Shown: in pieces, positions 1-5,195 of the stretch | Numbering within the stretch: the stretch's first letter is position 1 | Layout of the letters: each line of letters begins with the position of its first letter | Assembly: GCA_046075665.1 (NCBI GenBank) | Contig: JBJTQN010000294.1 | Location: 1 to 9,581, forward strand | Direction: 5' to 3' | From: CAIRTT01 sp046075665 | GTDB taxonomy: Bacteria; Armatimonadota; Armatimonadia; Armatimonadales; Armatimonadaceae | DNA: 9,581 nucleotides | Position numbers and translations under genes: made by a program | The notes under the pieces: model-generated | The model's database searches: none | Told to the model about the DNA's origin: nothing | The model's input: only the letters and a program-made list of their open reading frames with translations

Positions 1-413
1 TCGGGACACCTCACATTTTGAGCCTTGCGGCGCTCTCAGGAGCCCTAATGCCATACGAAGCAGTCGGAATATCAGCGGTTGAAGCCGCGAGTGCGGTGGT
101 AACCGCTGAGCTGTGTGAATGTCTGGTAGATGTTGCATCAACCGGTGGCTGGACCGTTATCACGCCTCAGGATCCCAAGCAGCGTGGTGGGCATATTGCG
201 CTGGCGCATCGGGATGCGGGGCGGATTGCCAAAGCCCTACGCGGGTATGGGGTGATACCCGACCACCGACCACCGGATATTTTGCGCCTCGCGCCTCCGC
301 CTTGGAGTACGGACAAGTCTGCGGTTGATGAAGTCGTGGCGCGTATCCTGTTGGCGACGCGTGATGTTGAAGATGGTTTGGGTGATCCTGAGGACAGGGA
401 ACTTGTGCCATAG
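1..413 (+). CDS. kynU: Kynureninase, C-terminal fragment (5' end outside window)
   Basis: Kynureninase is a PLP enzyme that cleaves kynurenine to anthranilate and alanine (or 3-hydroxykynurenine to 3-hydroxyanthranilate) in cytoplasmic tryptophan breakdown. The frame is open from base 3 to a TAG at 411-413 and encodes about 136 residues, roughly the last third of a family protein of about 400-430 aa. It begins with GTPHILSLAAL, a typical kynureninase segment (GTPPILSLAAL-like). It continues with RGGHIALAHRDAGRIAKAL and then GVIPDHRPPDILRLAPPP, the conserved C-terminal substrate-side region (R-x-PD-x-x-RL-x-P). The PLP lysine lies in the missing upstream part. A TTG at 18 is not a real start, because the homologous sequence runs through it. 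No Rho-independent terminator follows, so the next ORF could be co-transcribed. The family call rests on remembered motif similarity and is fairly secure. Confidence 0.88.
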   Translation, partial: GTPHILSLAALSGALMPYEAVGISAVEAASAVVTAELCECLVDVASTGGWTVITPQDPKQRGGHIALAHRDAGRIAKALRGYGVIPDHRPPDILRLAPPPWSTDKSAVDEVVARILLATRDVEDGLGDPEDRELVP

Positions 414-434
414 AGTAGTCAGGTGGCGTTGGGC

Positions 435-815
435 ATGCTTCCCAAAATTGGCAGTCCGTTATCCCGGCAAGAATACCGGGTTATCTTCCACCGTGACGAA
501 AATGCGGGTAGGATGCAACCGATGTCTGTTGATCCGGTAATTGAGTTTCTGTTCGCTCTGTCCGATGATGAACAAATCCGTGAGGACGAGCGAAGTGATG
601 CGACGCGCATGTTGCGTGTGCGTTTACACCGTTTTCTCCGTGAGAACGAATCAAATCCATTTGCTGATCCATCTGCTGTGGACATGGTGCGTGACATGTT
701 GGCAAGCGTTGAAGCGGCATGTTTGTGTCCAACAAAGCTGTTCATCCCCGATGACCTTTTGGCGCTTTCGACGCCGGACCGGATGTTTCATTTGGATGCC
801 GTTTTGGATGCCTGA
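435..815 (+). CDS. Hypothetical protein, unrecognised (126 aa)
   Basis: I do not recognise this protein. It is a soluble-looking, acidic, mostly helical sequence with no signal peptide or membrane segment. Visible parts are an Asp/Glu/Arg-rich stretch (FALSDDEQIREDERSD), a basic helix (MLRVRLHRFLREN), and a C-terminal half containing CLC and ending HLDAVLDA. The start is ambiguous. ATG 435 is preceded by AGGTGG at 421-426 with 8-nt spacing and is my choice. GTG 423 would lengthen it by four residues. ATG 522, preceded by AGGA at 510-513, would give a 97-aa protein beginning MSVDPVIEFL. It starts about 20 bp after the kynureninase stop on the same strand, so co-transcription is possible. The opposite-strand ORF over the same bases is Ser/Arg-rich and looks like a shadow. 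Confidence 0.55.
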   Translation: MLPKIGSPLSRQEYRVIFHRDENAGRMQPMSVDPVIEFLFALSDDEQIREDERSDATRMLRVRLHRFLRENESNPFADPSAVDMVRDMLASVEAACLCPTKLFIPDDLLALSTPDRMFHLDAVLDA

Positions 816-836
816 TCACATTCAACGGATTTAAGG

Positions 837-867
837 TTGCGTTTAATGGGTGTCGCACCAGTATAAT
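837..867 (+). promoter_or_regulatory. Candidate sigma70-type promoter for the CxxCH protein gene
   Basis: A perfect TATAAT lies at 862-867, with TTGCGT at 837-842 as a possible -35 box. The 19-bp spacing is long for a standard promoter. Transcription would begin near 874 and give a leader of about 90 nt before the ATG at 965. The -10 match is exact, but the -35 element is weak and the start site is inferred. Confidence 0.45.
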
Positions 868-964
868 TGCGATGTGTCCGGGGGATGTTTCCGAAAACGG
901 GAATCCCTCTGGCGTAGAAATCCAGTAAGAGGCTGTTGTTGAACGGCCAAAGGGAGTCCGGAAG

Positions 965-1552
965 ATGTCAATGACAACTCGTGCATTGTTCGCAGTGACC
1001 GCGCTTGGTCTTGTTGCAAGCACCGCTAATGCAAAGCCACCATTTGCCGAAAAGGAAGGCTTGAAGTGTACGTATTGCCATACGCAACCTCCTCAGCGCA
1101 ACTACCGTGGCAATTTTTACAAGGCTAACAACCTGTCGTTCGCCGGCTTTGATGATGCAGCAGAAGCAAAGAAGGCTGGTGTAGAGGTCGGACCTGAAGC
1201 TGATTCCAAGCCAAAGTCATGGACGGCACCTGCTGGTGGTGGCGAAGCAAAGCCTGAAGCACCTGCTGGCCCAAGCGTTGATGCACTGAAGGCAGCCGCC
1301 GCTAAGGCAGAAGCTGCTGCTGCAAAGGCACCTAAGGATAAGAAGTTGGCAGCGGCTGCAGGCAAGGCGCTTGCAGAGCTCGGTCATGCACAAATGATGG
1401 ATCAGTCGGTTCCACCACGTTTGCGCTACCCACAGGCGCTGACCACGTTGCGCAAGGCTGTCAAGGTTGATGCGACGAACAAGGCAGCAGCAGCCGACAT
1501 CAAGGCAATCGAAGATGCTTACAAGAGCATGGGTCGCCCAGTTCCCAAGTAG
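965..1552 (+). CDS. Secreted monohaem c-type cytochrome-like protein with Ala/Lys-rich C-terminal region
   Basis: This is a 195-aa exported protein. Residues 1-23 form a signal peptide: a short basic n-region (MSMTTR), a hydrophobic core (ALFAVTALGLVA) and an A-N-A cleavage site before KPPF. A single haem-c attachment motif, CTYCH, sits at residues 35-39 just after cleavage, so haem would be attached outside the cytoplasm. A conserved-looking stretch RGNFYKANNLSFAGF follows (about 48-62), then a Pro/Ala/Gly linker. A highly charged Ala/Lys helix spans about 103-140, and a C-terminal helical segment (YPQALTTLRKAVKVD...YKSMGRPVPK) resembles one TPR-like repeat. Met142 and Met143 are candidate distal haem ligands, but this is a guess. 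The start is ATG 965 because AGGGAG at 951-956 lies 8 nt upstream; ATG 971 is too far from it. It is flanked by its own promoter element and terminator, so it is probably monocistronic. Redox partner and exact role are unknown. Confidence 0.8.
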   Translation: MSMTTRALFAVTALGLVASTANAKPPFAEKEGLKCTYCHTQPPQRNYRGNFYKANNLSFAGFDDAAEAKKAGVEVGPEADSKPKSWTAPAGGGEAKPEAPAGPSVDALKAAAAKAEAAAAKAPKDKKLAAAAGKALAELGHAQMMDQSVPPRLRYPQALTTLRKAVKVDATNKAAAADIKAIEDAYKSMGRPVPK

Positions 1553-1588
1553 TCTGCCCCCGGCTCCGGTTATGGAGTCTGATTTACA

Positions 1589-1628
1589 AAAGCCGTTCCC
1601 CATTAACGAGGGGAGCGGCTTTGTTTTT
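1589..1628 (+). terminator. Rho-independent terminator downstream of the CxxCH protein gene
   Basis: A 13-bp stem (AAAGCCGTTCCCC, 1589-1601, pairing with GGGGAGCGGCTTT, 1610-1622, with one G-T wobble) and an 8-nt loop are followed by GTTTTT. It lies 36 bp after the stop codon. Confidence 0.92.
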
Positions 1629-1959
1629 GAGCATCAGCCATGGGATCCGCGTCAACTAACATAAAATGAAAAAAATGACAACCCTTTATTTTTACAAGTT
1701 TGCATAATTTAATATTGCAGGATAGAGTGCCGATGTGCTAGGTCGGGGGAATGCCCTCTCCCCGAGTGTTTATGATCGGTTGGCAGATGTACAGTTCGGT
1801 TGGGGTGTGAATCAATGTTGATTCCGGTCCAGGTTCGGTTGTTCAGTTTTTGCTCTACGGATGCGGTAGCAGGCACCTATCGCGCGGATTGGCCGCGCAT
1901 TGCGCGAGGGAGGGCAACAGATTGGTTGGCCCTGCGATTTGCGCAGTGGGAGTGAGTAG
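1629..1959 (+). promoter_or_regulatory. Gene-free upstream and structured leader region of the RRM protein gene
   Basis: No convincing gene lies here. The first part (about 1660-1720) is very A/T-rich and probably holds the promoter. TTTACA at 1691-1696 and TTGCAT at 1700-1705 with TAGAGT at 1723-1728 are weak candidates. From about 1743 it becomes GC-rich with several hairpins: TCGGGG/CCCCGA (1743-1748 with 1760-1765); GCGCGG/CCGCGC (1882-1887 with 1893-1898), which excludes TCGCGC/GCGCGA (1880-1885 with 1902-1907); AGGGC/GCCCT (1911-1915 with 1929-1933); and CTGCG/CGCAG (1932-1936 with 1942-1946). The last hairpin ends two bases before the GGGAG ribosome-binding site at 1948-1952. A long structured leader before an RRM protein fits post-transcriptional or temperature control. 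That role is inferred. Confidence 0.5.
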
Positions 1960-2424
1960 ATGCGTATATATGTTGGCGGACTTCCTTTCCGCACCAATTC
2001 GGATGAACTTCGTGAGCTTTTTGCCAATCACGGCGATGTGACTGATGCAGCTGTCATGGAAGATCGTTTTACCGGTCAGTCCCGTGGCTTCGGCTTTGTT
2101 GAAATGTCCAATGCTGAAGAAGCACAGGCTGCAATCGCTGCACTCAACGGTGCAGCATTCGGTGGACGCACCCTTACCGTAAACGAAGCGCGCGAGCGTG
2201 AGTCCGGTGGCGGCGGCGGTCGTTCCGGTGGCGGTGGACGCTCCGGTGGCGGTGGTGGCTACGGTGGCGGTGGACGCTCCGGTGGCGGCGGTGGCTACGG
2301 TGGTGGCTACGGCGGCGGCGGTGGACGCTCATCCGGTGGTGGCTCCAGCTACGGCGGCGGCTACGGTGGTGGCTACGGCGATAGCTACGGCGGTGGTGGC
2401 GGACGTGGTGGCCGCGGTCGCTAA
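1960..2424 (+). CDS. RNA-binding protein: single RRM plus Gly/Arg/Ser/Tyr-rich tail
   Basis: This is a 154-aa cytoplasmic single-stranded RNA-binding protein. Residues 1 to about 78 are one RRM: RNP2 is IYVGGL at 3-8 and RNP1 is RGFGFVEM at 42-49, with their aromatic RNA-stacking residues (Tyr4, Phe44, Phe46) present. Residues 82-154 are a low-complexity tail made of GGGGRS, GGGGGY and GGGYGGGYG units, ending GGRGGRGR. This is the architecture of bacterial and plant glycine-rich RNA-binding proteins, which in cyanobacteria include cold-induced members acting as RNA chaperones. That function is borrowed from the family. ATG 1960 is the start: it follows GGGAG at 1948-1952 with 7-nt spacing, and the RRM begins at residue 2. 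Codon use in the tail is strongly biased to GGT/GGC, as in highly expressed genes. The gene has its own leader and terminator. Confidence 0.93.
   Translation: MRIYVGGLPFRTNSDELRELFANHGDVTDAAVMEDRFTGQSRGFGFVEMSNAEEAQAAIAALNGAAFGGRTLTVNEARERESGGGGGRSGGGGRSGGGGGYGGGGRSGGGGGYGGGYGGGGGRSSGGGSSYGGGYGGGYGDSYGGGGGRGGRGR
2227..2298 (+). repeat. Tandem 36-bp repeat (two copies) in the Gly-rich tail
   Basis: Bases 2227-2262 and 2263-2298 are identical except for one synonymous change (GGT to GGC in the ninth codon). Each encodes GGGGRSGGGGGY. Near-identity at the DNA level points to recent slippage or unequal crossing-over. Confidence 0.9.
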
Positions 2425-2439
2425 TTAGCGATGCTAAGC

Positions 2440-2473
2440 AAAAGCCCCTCCCGGATTCGGGCGGGGCTTTTTT
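2440..2473 (+). terminator. Rho-independent terminator of the RRM gene, possibly bidirectional
   Basis: AAAAGCCCCTCCCG (2440-2453) pairs with CGGGCGGGGCTTTT (2458-2471) with one mismatch around a GATT loop, then the T-run reaches 2473. The A-run on the left gives a TTTT tail on the minus strand, so it may also stop transcription from the convergent SDR gene ending at 2517. Confidence 0.93.
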
Positions 2474-2516
2474 GTTTCCTGCGAACTAAAAAACAACGTT
2501 TGGTGGTATTCGGCTC

Positions 2517-3143
2517 CTAGTGGCCATCAAAGAGCGTCTCAGTTTGCGTTGACTTTGTATGCGCAGCATCAAAGAGACGCCCTGCAACTGCATCCGGAGA
2601 CAGCAAAGTTCCCGGTTTGATAAAGCCTCCAACGGTGATCAGCTGGATATCAATACCCGTGGATTTTAGCTCTTTCGCGAATGAGAGAACCAGGTTCTTG
2701 ACCGCTGCCTTTGAGACGCCAACACTGGTAAACATCGGGTGAGGGTTGTCGGACAGGATACCGCCCGTGAAAACAATGGATGCATCCGGGTTGTTGCGCA
2801 TGTGCGGAACCACGGCCTGAACCACATTGATGGCTCCCGCCACGGATGTCGCAAGGTCATCCATGATGTCGTTTGCATCGATATCCAGACCGCGTGCCTG
2901 ACGGACGGCAACAGGGTTGAAGAAGACTTTGAGGGGGACGCCGCGCGCCGCGACGGCGTCATCCACCGCCATATGGACTTCGACTGGCCTGCGGACATCC
3001 GCGCTCTGCCAGTAGGCACCATCCGGGAGATTTGAAGCTTCACTGCGTGAGATGGCGGTGACGGTATAGCCGGCGGCGGCTAGCTTTGCCGTCAGTGCGG
3101 CACCGGTACCCGGGCCATAGCCAAAGACGATTGCGTGTTTCAT
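2517..3143 (-). CDS. SDR-fold oxidoreductase-like protein lacking the canonical catalytic residues
   Basis: This is a 208-aa Rossmann-fold protein of the short-chain dehydrogenase/reductase superfamily, slightly short for classical members (about 240-250 aa). The N-terminus AIVFGYGPGTGAAL is the dinucleotide-binding glycine loop (Gly8, 10, 12, 14). Residues 121-160 (SIVFTGG...SKAAVKNLVLSFAKEL) are the usual core strand and active-site helix. The catalytic pattern differs from classical SDRs: Lys145 is kept, but the Tyr position four residues earlier is Val141, the Ser region reads TGGIL, and the NNAG motif is replaced by FNPVA. I recall an SDR subgroup with TGG and a hydrophobic residue in place of Tyr, so this may be a lineage trait rather than decay. 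Substrate is unknown, and a non-catalytic or NAD(P)-sensing role is possible. Start ATG 3143 has GGAG on the minus strand (3152-3149), 5 nt upstream. It shares strand with the nitroreductase but sits beyond that gene's terminator. Confidence 0.8.
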   Translation of the reverse strand: MKHAIVFGYGPGTGAALTAKLAAAGYTVTAISRSEASNLPDGAYWQSADVRRPVEVHMAVDDAVAARGVPLKVFFNPVAVRQARGLDIDANDIMDDLATSVAGAINVVQAVVPHMRNNPDASIVFTGGILSDNPHPMFTSVGVSKAAVKNLVLSFAKELKSTGIDIQLITVGGFIKPGTLLSPDAVAGRLFDAAHTKSTQTETLFDGH

Positions 3144-3210
3144 AGCATCTCCAACAGAAGCGATGGGGACTTGGTTCCGGGTTTAGGGTAACGAATAATG
3201 TCCGGAAGGT

Positions 3211-3309
3211 TTAGCCTCCGATGGGCTCCAACGATACCTGGCGAATGAGTAACTCGCCAAGCAGTGGAATCGTCGCGTCGCCCTTGGTCAAAACCGTCTC
3301 GCCGTGGAG
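3211..3309 (-). pseudogene. Decayed 3'-end copy of a nitroreductase gene
   Basis: Bases 3258-3301 align without gaps to 3382-3425, the end of the intact nitroreductase gene, with about 7 differences in 44 positions. On the minus strand this reads GETVLTKGDATIPLLG against SETVLTKGGATSPLLD. The frame then runs on through ELLIRQVSLEPIGG to a stop at 3213-3211. No start codon, ribosome-binding site or flavin-binding core precedes it; the intact gene's terminator T-tract abuts it. It is best explained as the leftover tail of a second, tandem nitroreductase gene. Confidence 0.7.
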
Positions 3310-3350
3310 AAAAAGAAAAAACCTCCCTAAGACGATTGTCCTCGAGAGGC
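3310..3350 (-). terminator. Rho-independent terminator of the nitroreductase gene
   Basis: On the minus strand GCCTCTCGAGGAC (3350-3338) pairs with GTCTTAGGGAGGT (3333-3321) around an AATC loop, with one mismatch and three G-U pairs. TTTTTTCTTTT follows. It begins 27 bp after the nitroreductase stop and would separate that gene from the downstream SDR. Confidence 0.82.
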
Positions 3351-3376
3351 TTCCTCGTAGCAGCTATTCAGTGTGA

Positions 3377-3985
3377 CTAGTCAAGCAGCGGACTTGTCGC
3401 GCCGCCTTTGGTCAAAACTGTCTCACTCAAAGGCTTACGACTACGCGTCGTGTCGTTATGCTTTTCCTTCAATGGATCAATAGGAAGCGTGTCCGGGTTG
3501 CCCAAATGCCCAAGCGCAATCAATGCTACCGGCGCATAGTCATCCGAGAGGGCAAGCCCTTCGGTCAGGGCACCAGGATCGAAACCAGCCATCTGATGCG
3601 TATACAGACCCATGCTCGTGGCCTGAAGTGAGAGGTAGGCCGCAGCCTGACCGGCATCGTATGGACCCCACGGGTTTGCCGAACCATCATGGCTAAAGGT
3701 CTTCTTTGCGACAACCGCGATCAGAACAGGAGCCGTCGCCGTCCACATCTTATTCCAGTCAATCATCGAGCCGAAAATGACATCATACGTCTCTGGGTCG
3801 GCATCCTTGCTTGCGATCACAAAGCGCCATGGCTGCTCATTGTAAGCGGATGGTGCCCAGCGGGCAGCCTCAAAAATCGAACCGAGCTCATCGGCTGTCA
3901 GAGGCGTCTCTGCAAGTGCATACGGGCTCCAGCGGGCTTGTATATCGGGCTGCAATGGAAATTGGTTATCGGTTGGCTTGTTCAT
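3377..3985 (-). CDS. Nitroreductase family protein (FMN-dependent NAD(P)H oxidoreductase)
   Basis: This is a 202-aa flavoprotein-type protein. Family members bind FMN as homodimers in the cytoplasm and reduce nitroaromatics, quinones or other electrophiles with NAD(P)H. The diagnostic N-terminal FMN region is ARWSPYALAETPL, followed by FEAARWAPSAYNEQPWRF (about 38-55). A central segment NPWGPYDAGQAAAYLSLQATSMGLYTHQM is the usual helix at the dimer interface, and an ALGHLG motif lies near the C-terminus. I chose ATG 3985: AGGA on the minus strand (3997-3994) lies 8 nt upstream, and homology begins right after. An ATG at 4093 would add 36 unrelated residues read from the promoter and operators. 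The upstream region carries two matching inverted repeats, pointing to specific repression. A terminator follows the stop, so it is probably monocistronic. The true substrate is unknown. Confidence 0.92.
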   Translation of the reverse strand: MNKPTDNQFPLQPDIQARWSPYALAETPLTADELGSIFEAARWAPSAYNEQPWRFVIASKDADPETYDVIFGSMIDWNKMWTATAPVLIAVVAKKTFSHDGSANPWGPYDAGQAAAYLSLQATSMGLYTHQMAGFDPGALTEGLALSDDYAPVALIALGHLGNPDTLPIDPLKEKHNDTTRSRKPLSETVLTKGGATSPLLD

Positions 3986-4027
3986 CGTCTTTATCCTCGG
4001 GACACTCACTGACCAGTTGCTTAAATA

Positions 4028-4043
4028 TTTACCGGCGAGTAAA
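4028..4043. promoter_or_regulatory. Operator-like inverted repeat, site 1 (nitroreductase promoter)
   Basis: TTTACCGGCGAGTAAA is an inverted repeat with 5-bp arms and a 6-bp spacer. It ends 42 bp upstream of the nitroreductase start and overlaps an A/T-rich stretch (TAAATA on the minus strand) that could be the -10 box. It shares 12 of 16 positions with site 2. Confidence 0.6.
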
Positions 4044-4055
4044 GTAATCTGATGG

Positions 4056-4077
4056 CGTTTTACCATGCAGTAAAACG
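4056..4077. promoter_or_regulatory. Operator-like inverted repeat, site 2 (nitroreductase promoter)
   Basis: CGTTTTAC-N6-GTAAAACG is a perfect 8-bp-arm inverted repeat. Its core, TTTACCATGCAGTAAA (4059-4074), matches site 1 as TTTACC-N4-AGTAAA. The two centres are 31 bp apart, close to three helical turns, so dimers would sit on the same DNA face. The cognate regulator is not in the window; HxlR- or TetR/MarR-type repressors are plausible. Confidence 0.7.
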
Positions 4078-4151
4078 ATTTCGGAACAAACAAGGTTCCA
4101 ATCCATCAAAGAATTTTTGACTGATGACTCATACTGGAATGAAAGTCTCCA

Positions 4152-5135
4152 TCAAGCCCACGGGTTTAGGACAATCTTCCCGCCAATTCCTGACTGGAGC
4201 ACACGGATATGCGCATCCCGGACCTCATCCAATGGCAGCGTTGCAGCCACCCGCGGATTCAATGCGCCATCCAGAAGCAAAGGGTAGAGCTTGCTGTGGA
4301 TTGCCTGACGCTCTTCCGATGTCAGATTAAACAACAACATCCCCTGGATACGGGCATCACGCCGCATCACATCCCGGGCATTGATCTGCACCGGTCCACG
4401 GCTGCCCACGACAACGACCGTGCCACGGTTGTTTAGCAATGTCAGGTCATTGCCAAGATTGATGTGCGCTGCCATTTCGACGATGGTATCGATGCCGAGC
4501 TGTCCGGATGGTCCAGCAACGCTGACATGTGACATCAGATCATCCAAGTAGCCTGGCTTGTCGTGCCGGACAATAATATCGGCGCCATGTGACCTTAGGA
4601 TGTCTTCGCCGGCATCCGTCCCGCAGCTCGCTGCCACACGCGCTCCCGCAAGCTTGGCCAGCTCAATCGTCGGGATGCCAACGCCGCCCGAGCCGCCGTG
4701 GACAAAGACAGTGAATGCATCATTTGTCGATGCATGTTGATGCAATGCAGCGTACGCCGTTGCGTAAGGGATGCCAATTGCCGCTCCTTGATCAAACGAA
4801 ATGTTGTCAGGAAGGGGATAGCTTCGGTCGATATCGACGATCGCGAACTGGGCATACGCACCGAGAAGCGCGGAACACGTGTAAATCCGCGTGCCAATTA
4901 CAGATGCATCCACACCAGGGCCAACGGCATCGATTTCTCCGGCGGCATCAAAACCGAGGTACACCGGCATCGGTCGGTCGCCGTACGCGCCAGAGCGAAC
5001 ATATGTGTCTACGGGATTAACACCAGCCGCCATCACACGAATGCGTACCTGATTGGCTCCGGGGTCGGGAATCGGCAGGTCCACAACATCCAAAACACCC
5101 GTATCCCCAAACTGAGAAATCTGTACAGCACGCAT
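4152..5135 (-). CDS. NADPH:quinone oxidoreductase-like protein (zeta-crystallin type, zinc-free MDR)
   Basis: This is a 327-aa medium-chain dehydrogenase/reductase of the quinone oxidoreductase branch, the usual full length. Family members reduce quinones or enones with NADPH in the cytoplasm. Residues 1 to about 115 form the GroES-like catalytic domain (AAGVNPVDTYVRSGAY, then GFDAAGEIDAVG). Where zinc alcohol dehydrogenases have GHE it reads GFDAAGE, and no structural Cys cluster is seen, so it is zinc-independent. The Rossmann domain carries HGGSGGVG at 146-153 and continues AKLAGARVAASCGT. The C-terminus GGKIVLNPWA has the conserved GK-V pattern. ATG 5135 is preceded on the minus strand by GGAGG (5148-5144) with 8-nt spacing. 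It starts 60 bp after the GH44 stop on the same strand, with no clear terminator between, so read-through is possible. Substrate is not deducible. Confidence 0.92.
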   Translation of the reverse strand: MRAVQISQFGDTGVLDVVDLPIPDPGANQVRIRVMAAGVNPVDTYVRSGAYGDRPMPVYLGFDAAGEIDAVGPGVDASVIGTRIYTCSALLGAYAQFAIVDIDRSYPLPDNISFDQGAAIGIPYATAYAALHQHASTNDAFTVFVHGGSGGVGIPTIELAKLAGARVAASCGTDAGEDILRSHGADIIVRHDKPGYLDDLMSHVSVAGPSGQLGIDTIVEMAAHINLGNDLTLLNNRGTVVVVGSRGPVQINARDVMRRDARIQGMLLFNLTSEERQAIHSKLYPLLLDGALNPRVAATLPLDEVRDAHIRVLQSGIGGKIVLNPWA

Positions 5136-5195
5136 CGGTACGCCCTCCGGATGTCATTCTAGGGCATCCCGAGACACCGGAGCATTGTTGTGAAC

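Noticed and set aside
470..490. CCCGG/CCGGG inverted repeat after kynureninase as a terminator
   Set aside because: The stem is only 5 bp, has no T-run after it, and lies inside the next reading frame.
1666..1707. 13-codon ORF (MKKMTTLYFYKFA) in the A/T-rich spacer
   Set aside because: It has no ribosome-binding site and A/T-rich composition; such a frame is expected by chance. A leader peptide is not supported.
2198..2428. Ala/Val-repeat ORF over the Gly-rich tail
   Set aside because: It is the shifted-frame reading of GGT/GGC repeats, with no independent start signal.
3160..3200. Third copy of the TTTAC/GTAAA operator upstream of the SDR gene
   Set aside because: GTTTAGGGTAAC has only 3-bp symmetric arms and does not match the spacing of the two nitroreductase sites.
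3986..4093. N-terminal extension of the nitroreductase to ATG 4093
   Set aside because: The extra residues have no family match, cover the two operator-like repeats, and ATG 3985 has a proper AGGA 8 nt upstream.
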